From Candidatus Geothrix odensensis (GTDB taxonomy: Bacteria > Acidobacteriota > Holophagae > Holophagales > Holophagaceae), in NCBI GenBank assembly GCA_016714685.1, contig JADKCH010000002.1, positions 62,001 through 126,000 on the forward strand: a DNA stretch of 64,000 bases, given 5' to 3'. Within the stretch, counting starts at the first letter, position 1. Every line of letters starts with the position of its first letter. The notes below the pieces were generated by a model that made no database searches, was not told the DNA's origin, and saw nothing but the letters and a program-made list of their open reading frames with translations. The translations under genes and the position numbers were made by a program. Of the stretch, positions 41,816-50,779 are shown one piece after another.

Positions 41816-42784
41816 ATGGATCTGACCGCCCCCTACGTCCCTGACCTCGACAGCATTCCCGCCGGCCTCGACCTGGTGGCGGAGATCCGGCGCTTCAAGT
41901 CCAAGCGCAAGGCTGTGCTCCTGGCGCACTACTACCAGGAGCCCGAGATCCAGGATCTGGCCGATTTCGTGGGCGACAGCCTCCAGCTGAGCCAGCAGGC
42001 TGCCAAGGCCGACGCCGACGTCATCGCCTTCTGCGGCGTCCACTTCATGGCGGAGACCGCCAAGATCCTCAACCCCACCAAGACCGTGGTGATCCCCGAC
42101 ATGGACGCCGGCTGCAGCCTGGCGGACCGCTGCCCGGCCGATTATTTTGCCGAATGGCTGAAGCAGTATCCCGATCACGACGTCGTGAGCTACATCAACT
42201 GCTCCGCGGGCGTGAAGGCCCTCAGCACCATCATCTGCACCAGCAGCAACGCCGTGCGTGTGGTGGAGAGCCTGCCGAAGGATCGCAAGCTCGTCTTCGC
42301 GCCGGACCGCCACCTGGGCAAGTGGGTCATGAAGCAGACGGGCCGGGACATGGTCCTGTTCCCGGGCTTCTGCATCGTGCACGAGCAGTTCACGGCCAAG
42401 CGCCTCGCGGCCCTCAAGGCCCAGCACCCCGAAGCCAAGCTCATCGCCCACCCTGAATGCGACGCCACCGTGAGCCAGCTGGCGGACTTCGTGGGGTCCA
42501 CGGCCGCTCTGCTCAACTTCGTGGCCAAGGACAGCGCGACGGCGTTCATCGTGGCCACTGAGGCCGGCATTCTCCATCAGATGCGCCAGCGCCGCCCCGA
42601 AGCGGAATTGATCCCCGCACCGGCGGACAGCGGCTGCAACTGCAGCCTCTGTCCTTACATGAAGCTGAACAGCCTGGAAAAGCTCTACCTCTGCCTGCGG
42701 GACCTGAAGCCGGAGATCCTGCTGGACGAGCCGTTGCGCCGCCGGGCCCTCCAGCCCCTGGAGCGGATGCTGGCCCTGGGCTGA
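41816..42784 (+). CDS. nadA: quinolinate synthase
   Basis: A 322-residue [4Fe-4S] enzyme that condenses iminoaspartate with dihydroxyacetone phosphate in de novo NAD synthesis. LLAHYYQEPEIQDLADFVGD, CGVHFMAETAKIL, DMDAGCSLADRCP, YINCSAGVKA, SSNAVRV, HPECDATV and DSGCNCSLCPYM are all family motifs and supply the cluster cysteines. NadB and nadC are not in the window. Confidence 0.96.
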   Translation: MDLTAPYVPDLDSIPAGLDLVAEIRRFKSKRKAVLLAHYYQEPEIQDLADFVGDSLQLSQQAAKADADVIAFCGVHFMAETAKILNPTKTVVIPDMDAGCSLADRCPADYFAEWLKQYPDHDVVSYINCSAGVKALSTIICTSSNAVRVVESLPKDRKLVFAPDRHLGKWVMKQTGRDMVLFPGFCIVHEQFTAKRLAALKAQHPEAKLIAHPECDATVSQLADFVGSTAALLNFVAKDSATAFIVATEAGILHQMRQRRPEAELIPAPADSGCNCSLCPYMKLNSLEKLYLCLRDLKPEILLDEPLRRRALQPLERMLALG

Positions 42785-42845
42785 TGGACTGTCGACGGCC
42801 GCTGGCCTGGCGGTAACCTGAGGGGAACCTTCGCTCCGGGCCCCC

Positions 42846-44417
42846 ATGCATCGCCACCGAACCTCCCGCTACCGCGCCCTGCATCCCGGCGTGGGCCCTT
42901 CACGCTGGCAGCAGCTCCAGCAGCGCAGTGGCATCGTCCTGCTGGTCCTCGCGGGGCTGGTCACGGCGGCGATGCTGTTCATGGCCCCCAGGCTCGACCG
43001 CCTGGACCAGTTGGACCGGGGCCGGAACGCCTTCATGGAGACCCACTGGGTGAACTTCGAGGCCGTGGAGCGGCACTGGAAGACCCTGCCCATCCTCCAG
43101 GCGGTCCGGACTGGCGACGAGGAGGACGTCCGCAGGTTCCTGGCCGACCAGCCCCTCACGGTGGCCCTGCTGGACCGCTTTGATGGCCGCCGCCTCTGGA
43201 CCCGCCAGGGCGACCGGCTGGTCGAGCCTCGGGATCCCGCCCTGGCCCAGCGCTATCTGGGCTGGTGCTCCCACGCGGAGATGGCCCAGCGGTTTGAATG
43301 GAATCCCCCCCAGGCACAGGATCCCGATTTCGGGAAGATCGCCACGGTGGTCCTCCTGTCGGACCGCTGGCTCGTGATCAAGCGCTGGCGGCCCGGATCG
43401 CCCGAGGTTGAACTGGAACTGGGCAAGGCCCTGGCTCCCAACCGGGCGCTTCGGATGGGGCTGGTGCAGGAGAAGGATCTGGAGCGCTACGACCTGAAGC
43501 TGGAACCCTGGGGCGCCGAGCCCAACCTCCAGGTGGATGCGGAACGGCTCTCGACCCTCCCCCTGGGCAGCGCCACCAAGACCAACGCCTTTGGAGATGG
43601 CTGGATGCTCGCCGGCGTGGGCTTCGACCAGCAGCAGGCGGCCTTCCGGAAGCTCCTGCGGCGGCGGTACTGGCTGGCCTCCGGCGTGTCCGCCCTGGTC
43701 GGCATGGCCATCCTCCTGGGGCTCTGGCTCCGCCACCGCAGCCGGCGCAAGGCGGTCCTCGACGCGGACCGGCTGGCCTCCATGACCCACAGCCTCAAGA
43801 CGCCCCTGGCCATCCTCAAATTCCGCTGCGACTCCCTCCGGCTGGGTCGGCTCAGTGCGGATCGCGCCGACGAGGAGCTGCTGAAGATCGGGGAGGAGGT
43901 GGACCACCTCACCACCCTCATCGAAAGCGGCCTCCGGGTGATCCGCGGCGGCGGTCCCTCCGGCCCCCGCGACCAGGCGACCCGGGACTGGTTCCTGGAA
44001 GTCGCCGAGGACCTCCGCCCAGCCTTCGAGTTGGAGGAGAGGCAGCTGGACCTGCGCCTGGCCGAGGAGGCCGGCCATGCCCCCCTTCCATCCTTGCGGG
44101 CGGCCCTCCTCACCCTCCTGGAAAACGCCCTCGGCCATGGCCGGGGCCGCGTCACCCTCCAGACCTGGCGCAACCGGCGGCGATTCTGCATCCAGGTGAG
44201 CGATGAGGGCGAGGGGCTCGAACCGCACCAGCTGAAGTCCCTCGGCAAGCCCTTCCAGAGGCTGCGGGTGCAGGGCAAGGAGGGGTTCCAACGCGAAGGC
44301 CAGGGCCTCGGCCTCAGTCTGCTCATCCAGGTCGCCGAGCAGGAAGGCTGGGGCCTCACTTTCTCGTCGGCCCCCGGCGAGGGCTTCGTCGCCCTACTTG
44401 AGGTGCCTGCCGCATGA
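42846..44417 (+). CDS. membrane sensor histidine kinase
   Basis: A 523-residue kinase. Helix 1 (29-47) and helix 2 (276-295) enclose a 230-residue extracytoplasmic sensor domain of unknown fold. No HAMP domain follows. The H-box is SMTHSLKTPLAILKF with phospho-acceptor His315; the N-box LLENALGHG, G1 SDEGEGL and G2 GQGLGLSLL form the ATP site. The response-regulator gene follows at 104 bases, so the two probably form a pair. The signal is unknown. Confidence 0.9.
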   Translation: MHRHRTSRYRALHPGVGPSRWQQLQQRSGIVLLVLAGLVTAAMLFMAPRLDRLDQLDRGRNAFMETHWVNFEAVERHWKTLPILQAVRTGDEEDVRRFLADQPLTVALLDRFDGRRLWTRQGDRLVEPRDPALAQRYLGWCSHAEMAQRFEWNPPQAQDPDFGKIATVVLLSDRWLVIKRWRPGSPEVELELGKALAPNRALRMGLVQEKDLERYDLKLEPWGAEPNLQVDAERLSTLPLGSATKTNAFGDGWMLAGVGFDQQQAAFRKLLRRRYWLASGVSALVGMAILLGLWLRHRSRRKAVLDADRLASMTHSLKTPLAILKFRCDSLRLGRLSADRADEELLKIGEEVDHLTTLIESGLRVIRGGGPSGPRDQATRDWFLEVAEDLRPAFELEERQLDLRLAEEAGHAPLPSLRAALLTLLENALGHGRGRVTLQTWRNRRRFCIQVSDEGEGLEPHQLKSLGKPFQRLRVQGKEGFQREGQGLGLSLLIQVAEQEGWGLTFSSAPGEGFVALLEVPAA

Positions 44418-44521
44418 CGGGCGGCTGGATTTGCCCCTCTGTATGTATATTTCCGCGATCATAGATAGACGCTTAGGAAATAAATCGTAATTTCAACTTG
44501 TCATTCCCAGCGAAGGTCGCC

Positions 44522-45250
44522 ATGGTGAATCCACCGATCCTTGAGCGAGATTCCGTGACCCACATCCTCGTGGTGGAGGATGAGCCGTCCCTCTGCCAGC
44601 TCCTCGTCAACAACCTGAGCTTCGAAGGCTATTCCGTGGAGGCGGCCGGGGACGGTGTGCCTGCGCTCGCGGCCCATGCCGCCCACCGGGCGGACCTGAT
44701 CGTCCTGGACCTGATGCTGCCCCAGATGGACGGGTTCGCAGTGCTCCGGACCCTCCGGGAGGGCAAGGACGAGGTGCCCGTCCTGATGCTGACCGCCCGC
44801 GGCGAGGAGACGGATCGTGTGCAGGGCCTGAGCCTTGGCGCGGACGACTACCTGGTGAAGCCCTTCTCGGTGCTCGAGCTGATGGCCCGGGTGAAGGCCA
44901 TCCTGCGTCGCACACGACCCATGGACCGCCCCCCCCTGCTGCGCTCGGGGCCCTTCCGGTTCGATCTGCCCCGGCTGGAGGCACGCCGCGACGGCCGACT
45001 GCTGGACCTGACGCCGAGGGAATTCCGCCTGCTGGAGATCCTCATCACCCACCCGGGCCGCACGCACAGCCGGAAGGAACTGCTGCAGCTGGCCTGGGAG
45101 CAGGACGCCCGACCCAGCGCCCGGACCGTGGATGTCCACATCGCCAACCTGCGAAGGAAGCTCGGCGAGGAGCAGGGCTCGTCCTGGATCACCACCGTGG
45201 GCGGCGAGGGCTACCGCTGGATTACCCAGGTGGAAGCCGAGCCCCAATAG
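44522..45250 (+). CDS. OmpR/PhoB-family response regulator
   Basis: A 242-residue regulator. The receiver domain (about 14-130) has ILVVEDE, phospho-acceptor Asp63 in LIVLDLMLPQMDG, Thr91 and Lys113 in YLVKPFS. The C-terminal winged helix ends RTVDVHIANLRRKLG and GEGYRWI. AAGG precedes the ATG at 44522; the frame is open to a TTG at 44498. The upstream 104 bases are AT-rich for this genome and probably hold its own promoter. It is likely the partner of the kinase just upstream. Confidence 0.92.
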   Translation: MVNPPILERDSVTHILVVEDEPSLCQLLVNNLSFEGYSVEAAGDGVPALAAHAAHRADLIVLDLMLPQMDGFAVLRTLREGKDEVPVLMLTARGEETDRVQGLSLGADDYLVKPFSVLELMARVKAILRRTRPMDRPPLLRSGPFRFDLPRLEARRDGRLLDLTPREFRLLEILITHPGRTHSRKELLQLAWEQDARPSARTVDVHIANLRRKLGEEQGSSWITTVGGEGYRWITQVEAEPQ

Positions 45251-45342
45251 GAATTCCGGGGGTCCCCCTCGCAGATCCTGGCAGAGCCACGATCTGCTTC
45301 CACTCGGCTCGCCCCAAGGTGTGTTCCGGGCCAGAATGGGGC

Positions 45343-46671
45343 ATGACGCCCTGGAACCCCCACAGCTGGCAGCGCTTCCCGGCCCAACAGCAGCCGGCCT
45401 ATGACGATCCCTCCGAGCTGGAGGGGATCCTGGCCCGCCTACGCCGGATGCCTCCGCTGGTCGTGCCCGAGGAAGTCGACCGGCTCCGCGGCCTGCTGGC
45501 GGAAGCGGCGGCCGGCCGCCGCTTCCTGCTTCAGGGCGGGGACTGCGCCGAGCAGTTCAAGGACTGCACGCCCGAGTCCATCGAAGGCAAGCTGCGCGTC
45601 CTGCTCCAGATGTCCGTGGCCCTCACCCACGGGGGCCGCAAGCCCGTCGTCCGGGTGGGCCGCATCGCGGGCCAGTTCGCCAAGCCCCGCAGCAAGCCCA
45701 CCGAGATGGTCCAGGGCCAGGAGCTGCCCAGTTACCGGGGCGATCTCGTCAACGCCCTAGAGGCGTCCGCCGCCGCCCGCCGCCCTGATCCCGAACGCAT
45801 GCTCGAGGCCTACTTCCACGCCTCCGCCACGCTGAACCACCTGCGGGCCCTCACCGCCGGGGGCTTCGCCGACCTCCACCACCCCGAGCGCTGGGAGTTG
45901 CCAGGCGGCACGGGCGAAGTCCCTGCCTACCGCCGCACTCTGGACCAGGTGCGCGAGTCCCTGGATTTCCTCGAGGCCCTGGGCGGCGTCCAGCGGGAGG
46001 TACTGGAGCGCATCGACTTCTTCACCAGCCACGAGGCCCTGCTCCTGCCGTACGAGGAGGCCCTCACCCGCTGGATCCACGAGGATGGCAGCTACTACAA
46101 CCTGGGGGCCCACATGCTCTGGGTGGGAGAACGCACCCGCCAGCTGGATGGTGCCCACCTCGAGTACCTCCGCGGCATCCGCAACCCCATCGGCGTGAAG
46201 GTGGGCCCCAGCGCCACGCCGGAACACCTGGTGGACCTGCTGGCGCAGCTCGATCCTGACCATGAACCCGGCCGCATCACCCTCATCTCCCGCTTCGGCG
46301 CCGCCAAGATCGGAACCGCGCTGCCCCCATTGCTGCAGGCCGTGCAGGCCACGGACCATCCCGTGCTCTGGAGCTGCGACCCCATGCACGGCAATGGCAC
46401 GGAGAGCGCCACGGGGCTGAAGACCAGGGAGTTCGGCGCCATCCTCTCCGAGCTGCGCCAGGCCTTCGAGATCCACCGGGCCCACGGTTCCCACTTGGGC
46501 GGCGTCCACATCGAGCTCACGGGCGAGGCCGTCACCGAGTGCACCGGCGGCACCGAGGGCTTGTCCGAAGCCGATCTCGCCAAGGCCTACGAAACCGGCT
46601 GCGACCCCCGCCTCAACGGCACCCAGAGCCTCGAGATGGCCTTCCTCATCGCGGAGATGATGCGGGGCTGA
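45343..46671 (+). CDS. 3-deoxy-7-phosphoheptulonate synthase, class II
   Basis: A 442-residue DAHP synthase of the plant/mycobacterial class II type, the first step of the shikimate pathway. It opens MTPWNPHSWQRFPAQQQPAY, as the class does. RFLLQGGDCAEQF, VVRVGRIAGQFAKPRSKPTE, the metal-site HEALLLPYEEALTR, DPMHGNG and GVHIELTGEAVTECTGG are class II motifs. The ATG at 45343 is favoured by homology over an upstream ATG at 45319. CAGAAT lies 5 bases before it. No other shikimate genes are near. Confidence 0.95.
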   Translation: MTPWNPHSWQRFPAQQQPAYDDPSELEGILARLRRMPPLVVPEEVDRLRGLLAEAAAGRRFLLQGGDCAEQFKDCTPESIEGKLRVLLQMSVALTHGGRKPVVRVGRIAGQFAKPRSKPTEMVQGQELPSYRGDLVNALEASAAARRPDPERMLEAYFHASATLNHLRALTAGGFADLHHPERWELPGGTGEVPAYRRTLDQVRESLDFLEALGGVQREVLERIDFFTSHEALLLPYEEALTRWIHEDGSYYNLGAHMLWVGERTRQLDGAHLEYLRGIRNPIGVKVGPSATPEHLVDLLAQLDPDHEPGRITLISRFGAAKIGTALPPLLQAVQATDHPVLWSCDPMHGNGTESATGLKTREFGAILSELRQAFEIHRAHGSHLGGVHIELTGEAVTECTGGTEGLSEADLAKAYETGCDPRLNGTQSLEMAFLIAEMMRG

Positions 46672-46684
46672 TCCAGCTCAACCT

Positions 46685-46704
46685 CGACCCCCGACCCAGG
46701 GTCG
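46685..46704 (+). terminator. weak terminator-like hairpin after DAHP synthase
   Basis: CGACCC, an 8-nt loop, then GGGTCG followed by TATT, 14 bases after the stop codon. The stem is short, so termination may be partial. Confidence 0.35.
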
Positions 46705-46711
46705 TATTGAT

Positions 46712-47839
46712 GTGTCCGGAGGTTCCTTGCGGCGTCTGCTGTCTGTTCTTGGGGTGGTATTGGGGCTCCTGGCCTGCGGTGGAGGCGGATCCGCGCCAGC
46801 CCCGGAAGCGGATGTCTGGGGACCCACCACGGCCGCCATCCAGGCGGTGCAGGCTGAGTTCCCCGGGGGCCTCACGGTGGAGATCATGACGCCATCGGGG
46901 GTGGTGTATTCCAAGGCCTTCGGCGGCTTCACCAACCAGGAGGCCGTCCTGGTGGCCTCCGCCTCCAAGTGGGTCACCAGCACGGTCATCCTGCGCCTGG
47001 TCCAGGCCGGAGCCTTCCCCCACGGGCTGGATACCCAAGCCAAGGAGCTCCTGGTGGACGGCGGCGGCAGCCCCTGGGCCGGCCCCATGGGCGACATCAC
47101 CCTGCGCCACCTGCTCAGCTTCACCTCCGGCATCAGCGGGGATGACCCCGCCTCGGAGAACGTGCTCATGACGCTGGATGCCGCGGTGAAGCAGATCTAC
47201 GCGGACTTTGCGGCCACGGCCGCCGCCCCTGGGACCTACTTCCACTACGGCAGCACCCACATGCGCATCGCAGCCCGAATGGCGGAGCGGGCGACCCAGA
47301 AAAGCTGGGAGCAGATCTTCACGGAGCAGTTCCGCGATCCCCTCGGCTGGTCCAGCGGCAGCATCTTCAGTGGCGGCGGGCCCAATCCCAATCCGGCGGG
47401 CGGCCTGAAGTGCACGGGCCTGGAATACACGCGGTTCCTCATGATGCAGCTGCGCGATGGCCTCGACGGCAGCCAGGTCTTCCTGCCGCAGCCCCTCATC
47501 GCCACCCAGCGCACTGATGGCTATGGACCCGCCACCACCCTGGCCTACAGTCCCTACGTCGCCATGACCGGGAAGACCTACCACTACGCCCTGGGCAACT
47601 GGCTCGAGACGGCCGGGGGCGGAGCCCCTGCCGCGGGCGACCCGGTCCTCCGGTATTCCAGCACGGGCACCTTCGGCTGGGCACCCTGGGTGGCGGCGGA
47701 CCGCGCCTATGCCGGGATCATCATGACCCTCCAGGCCCAGGGCAACACCCTGCCTTCGGAGCGCCTCAAGGCCCAGCTCGACCCCCTCGTCCGCACGGCG
47801 CTGGCCCAGCACCCGCCGGTGGTGCGCGTCGTTCCCTGA
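46712..47839 (+). CDS. serine hydrolase lipoprotein (beta-lactamase / class C fold)
   Basis: A 375-residue exported protein. A hydrophobic signal (RRLLSVLGVVLGLLAC) ends in a lipobox followed by Gly-rich sequence. The beta-lactamase fold is indicated by VASASKWVTS (SxxK with catalytic Ser and Lys), FHYGSTH (YxN-type tyrosine with Ser instead of Asn) and a third block near YHYALGNW. It may be an esterase, D-aminopeptidase or PBP-like enzyme; there is no evidence of antibiotic hydrolysis. The GTG at 46712 is the first start; a TTG at 46727 with GGAGG 4 bases upstream is a good alternative. Confidence 0.8.
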   Translation: MSGGSLRRLLSVLGVVLGLLACGGGGSAPAPEADVWGPTTAAIQAVQAEFPGGLTVEIMTPSGVVYSKAFGGFTNQEAVLVASASKWVTSTVILRLVQAGAFPHGLDTQAKELLVDGGGSPWAGPMGDITLRHLLSFTSGISGDDPASENVLMTLDAAVKQIYADFAATAAAPGTYFHYGSTHMRIAARMAERATQKSWEQIFTEQFRDPLGWSSGSIFSGGGPNPNPAGGLKCTGLEYTRFLMMQLRDGLDGSQVFLPQPLIATQRTDGYGPATTLAYSPYVAMTGKTYHYALGNWLETAGGGAPAAGDPVLRYSSTGTFGWAPWVAADRAYAGIIMTLQAQGNTLPSERLKAQLDPLVRTALAQHPPVVRVVP

Positions 47840-47845
47840 TGGCGG

Positions 47846-48601
47846 TCACTGCACCGTGGGATGGACGCCCGCAGGCCCCAGCCGCAGCACCAGCTGCTCG
47901 AACCCGGCGCTGAGGCGCACCTCCGCCCCTGCCACGGGTTCAGAGAAGGGCTTCAGCTTCGGGGGAGGGAGCAGCAGCACTTCGCCCGCCCTCAGGAGGG
48001 GAAGCTCCAGCCCCTCCCAGGCCTTCAGTGGCGCGCTGCGGCGGGCGGTCCCCACCTTCAGCTCCAGCTGTCCGGTGGGCCACTCATCGGTCAACCAGGC
48101 GCCCAGCACGGCGCCCCCCGCTTCCTCCAGCGCGAGGCAATATCCGGCCATGCCGCCCCCGGCCAGCCCCACGGCGGCCAGGCCGGGCTGGGGCGGCGCC
48201 GACAGCTCCGCTCCCGGCCCGCGCACGCTCAGGCGATCCAGCCAGTGTCCGTCCAGGCGCCGCAGGGCCACGGGCCGGGGCAGGCAGGGCAGCAGCGCCA
48301 CGGCTTCCAGGGTCGGCGCCAGGGTCGTCGGCAGGGTGCCCCGCCGATCCCACTTCTCTGCATAGGCCCAGGTCTGGCGCGCCCGGGCCAGGGCCCTGGG
48401 GCCTCCTTCCAGCACGCGGCGGAGGCTGGCAGGCAGCAGCGCCTCGGCCAGGCGCTCAGGCTCCCCTTCGCCCAGCTTGCGCAGGCGCACCGCCTCGATG
48501 CGGTTCAGATCCGCCAGCCGGCCCGAGGCGAGGCGGGCCACCAGGGCCCGGCGTTCGGCAGGCCCCTCGTTCCAGACCGCCGTCCCAAGCAACATCGACA
48601 T
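47846..48601 (-). CDS. hypothetical protein coupled to a thioesterase gene
   Basis: A 251-residue protein that I do not recognise, starting MSMLLGTAVWNEGPAERRAL. The N-terminal half is helical and Arg/Leu-rich (ALLPASLRRVLEGGPRALAR). The C-terminal half looks beta-rich, with VGLAGGGMAGYCLALEEAGG. Its ATG shares one base with the thioesterase stop (TGATG), so they are co-translated. It has no signal peptide. It converges with the serine hydrolase, 6 bases apart. A longer frame continues into the thioesterase gene but is out of phase with it. Confidence 0.65.
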   Translation of the reverse strand: MSMLLGTAVWNEGPAERRALVARLASGRLADLNRIEAVRLRKLGEGEPERLAEALLPASLRRVLEGGPRALARARQTWAYAEKWDRRGTLPTTLAPTLEAVALLPCLPRPVALRRLDGHWLDRLSVRGPGAELSAPPQPGLAAVGLAGGGMAGYCLALEEAGGAVLGAWLTDEWPTGQLELKVGTARRSAPLKAWEGLELPLLRAGEVLLLPPPKLKPFSEPVAGAEVRLSAGFEQLVLRLGPAGVHPTVQ

Positions 48602-48996
48602 CAGGCCTGTGCCTCCAGCCATTCGCGCGTGGCATCCACGAGGGGCCGGGGCCGGTTGGTGGTGAAGTCGAGCATCACCTGGACGGTCTTGCCTTCGGCG
48701 TAGAGCTCGCCGCCCAGTCCCCGGGTGATCCGGTAGCTCAGCTCGAAGGAGCTGTTGCCCACCTTGGTGCAGTGCAGCTCCACTCGCACGTCGTCGCCGA
48801 GGAGGATCGGCATCCGGTAGTCCACCTCGGCGCGGGCGATGAGGAAGCCCTCCTCCTGGAATTTGCGGCCACCCAGGAAGCTGCGCCACCACTGGAAGCG
48901 GGCCTGCTCCATGTAGCTGACCACCACGGCATTGTTCACATGGCCCATGGCGTCCAGATCGCTGAACCGCACCTCGATGGGATGGGAAAAGGCCAT
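48601..48996 (-). CDS. acyl-CoA thioesterase (4-hydroxybenzoyl-CoA thioesterase fold)
   Basis: A 131-residue hotdog-fold thioesterase. RFSDLDAMGHVNNAVVVSYM carries the catalytic Asp and the GHVNN loop of the YbgC/FadM group; ARFQWWRSF and DYRMPILLGDDVRVE follow. It probably hydrolyses a cytoplasmic acyl-CoA. GGAGG precedes the ATG. The coupled downstream gene is of unknown function. Confidence 0.9.
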   Translation of the reverse strand: MAFSHPIEVRFSDLDAMGHVNNAVVVSYMEQARFQWWRSFLGGRKFQEEGFLIARAEVDYRMPILLGDDVRVELHCTKVGNSSFELSYRITRGLGGELYAEGKTVQVMLDFTTNRPRPLVDATREWLEAQA

Positions 48997-49038
48997 GGAT
49001 CCTCCGGAGCTTCAACCTTACCGCCAACCCATGACATC

Positions 49039-49416
49039 ATGCGGCCGATGCCTGCCCCCCTCCTCCTCGCCTATGACCCTGCCTGCACCCTCTGCTGCCG
49101 CATGGCCCTGTGGTTGGCCCGGCGGGACCGCCAGGGCCTGCTCATGATCTTCTCAGTGCGGGATCCGAACCTGTTGGCGCTGGCGCCGGAGCTGGGCGGC
49201 AGGCCCGTGGAGAAGGAGATCCATGGCCTGGACATGGACACCCGCGAGATCTGGGCCGGGGCCGACCTGCTGCGACCCATCGCCCATCGCCTACCGGGCT
49301 GGCAGTGGACCGCCCCGCTCCTGGTCCTCCCGGGCCTTCCGAGGCTGCTGAACCGAATCTACCTCCGCTGGGCCGCCTGGCGGTTCCGGCGCACCGGCCG
49401 CCAGCCCTTCGCGTAG
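49039..49416 (+). CDS. DCC-family (DUF393) thiol-disulfide oxidoreductase-like protein
   Basis: A 125-residue protein. YDPACTLCCRMALWLARRD matches the DCC motif, whose CxxC pair resembles a thioredoxin active site. The C-terminal WTAPLLVLPGLPRLLNRIYL is typical of the group. Function in the family is poorly defined. The start could be either ATG (49039 or 49048); no RBS is evident. It ends 9 bases before the CPBP protease gene. Confidence 0.75.
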   Translation: MRPMPAPLLLAYDPACTLCCRMALWLARRDRQGLLMIFSVRDPNLLALAPELGGRPVEKEIHGLDMDTREIWAGADLLRPIAHRLPGWQWTAPLLVLPGLPRLLNRIYLRWAAWRFRRTGRQPFA

Positions 49417-49425
49417 CCTGGAGGC

Positions 49426-50769
49426 ATGACCGCCGAATCCCGATCCTCCTGGCAGCCCGACCGCAGCTGGGCCGATCCTCTCATCGCGCTATTGGCGCTG
49501 CTGGCGCTCCTGGCCGCCGGCTTCACCCTCCGTGCCCGGGAACAGGGCGCGCGCCGCCCGGCGGAGCGGGCCAGCCTCCAGGCCCGCATGCTGGAAGTGG
49601 CGCTGGCCGGCCCCCGCGCCTTCACAGGACGGTCCGTGGCGGCCAAGGAATGGACGAAGGCCGAGACCCAGCTGAAAGAGCCCTGGGACCGGGCCCTCCT
49701 GACGGTGCTCAGGGCCGAACTGGGCGATGCGGATCAAGCCGCGCCGAACCTGGGCGAGGCCAGCGCGGCGCAGCTTGGACCCGCCGGGGAACCCTTCCGG
49801 CGCGCCTACCTCGCCGCCTACGCCGGAGGTCCGATGCCCACTCCCGGGGAGCGCCTCGAGCTCCGCCGCCGCCTGGGGGACGGCCATGCCGCCGACCTGC
49901 TCGAGGCCCGCCTGCTGGACCGCGAGGGCGGGGGAGAGGCCCTGCGGGCCCAGGCCCGGCGGGCTCTGTTCATCCGCCTGGCCGGGCTGGGCCTCCTCGG
50001 CCTGGGAGTGATGGCCCTCGCGGCGACCGGACTCGCCGTAGGCATCTACCTGCTGACAATCCGGGACAGGAACCCCGCTCCCGCGTTACCCGCCTGGTCG
50101 CTCTCCGGGCGCGCCACCGCCCTGGTCCTGCTCGGCTGGTTCCTGGCCTTCTTCCTCTCCGGGAGCCTGGCGGCGCTCCTGCTTCAGCCCTGGCCGGGCC
50201 TGCGGTGGCTGGCCCTGCCGCTGGGCTACCTCCTCCATGCCGGCTTTGGGATCCAGCTCCTCTGCCGGGCGGAGGGTCTGCGCTTCGGCGAGCTGTGGCA
50301 GCGCGTCGCCCCGGGCCGGGCCGGTCGGGACCTCGCCTGGGCGGGGGCCTTCCTCGCCCTGGCGGTCCTGCTGGTCATTCTCGTGGCCCTGGTCTCGAGC
50401 CTGATCCTGAAGCCGGACCAAAGCCCTCAGCGGGACCTGCAGGAGCTGCTGCGCAGCCTGTCAGGCTGGGGCCCGACGCTGGCACTGTTCCTGACCGTGG
50501 CGGGCCTGGCGCCCTTCTTCGAAGAGCTGCTCTTCCGGGGTTTCCTGCTGCCCGTGCTCGCGCGGAAGCAGCGGCTGGCGGTCGCCCTGGTGCTTTCCGC
50601 GCTGCTCTTCGGAGCCATCCATCTGCAGCCCGCAGGCCTGCCCGTCCTCGGCACCCTGGGCCTGGTGATGGGCCTGGCCATGCGGCACACCGGCAGCCTG
50701 CGGACCCCGATCCTGGTCCACGCCTGCTGGAACGGGGGCCTGTTCCTGCTGATGCGGGCCTTCGCCTGA
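49426..50769 (+). CDS. CPBP-family intramembrane metalloprotease
   Basis: A 447-residue membrane protein. The C-terminal third has the three CPBP/Abi motifs: FFEELLFRGFLLP (EExxxR), LLFGAIHLQ (FxxxH) and HACWNGG (HxxxN), expected to bind zinc within the membrane. The first helix is at about 18-36, followed by some 150 soluble residues rich in Ala, Arg and Leu, which is unusual compared with the minimal CPBP fold. It may process membrane or prenylated substrates; the target is unknown. GGAGG lies directly before the ATG. Confidence 0.85.
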   Translation: MTAESRSSWQPDRSWADPLIALLALLALLAAGFTLRAREQGARRPAERASLQARMLEVALAGPRAFTGRSVAAKEWTKAETQLKEPWDRALLTVLRAELGDADQAAPNLGEASAAQLGPAGEPFRRAYLAAYAGGPMPTPGERLELRRRLGDGHAADLLEARLLDREGGGEALRAQARRALFIRLAGLGLLGLGVMALAATGLAVGIYLLTIRDRNPAPALPAWSLSGRATALVLLGWFLAFFLSGSLAALLLQPWPGLRWLALPLGYLLHAGFGIQLLCRAEGLRFGELWQRVAPGRAGRDLAWAGAFLALAVLLVILVALVSSLILKPDQSPQRDLQELLRSLSGWGPTLALFLTVAGLAPFFEELLFRGFLLPVLARKQRLAVALVLSALLFGAIHLQPAGLPVLGTLGLVMGLAMRHTGSLRTPILVHACWNGGLFLLMRAFA

Positions 50770-50779
50770 CGGTGGGCCA

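Noticed and set aside
46712..47839. Antibiotic-resistance beta-lactamase
   Set aside because: The fold motifs are of the general serine hydrolase group (YGS in place of YAN, lipoprotein signal); nothing indicates beta-lactam hydrolysis.
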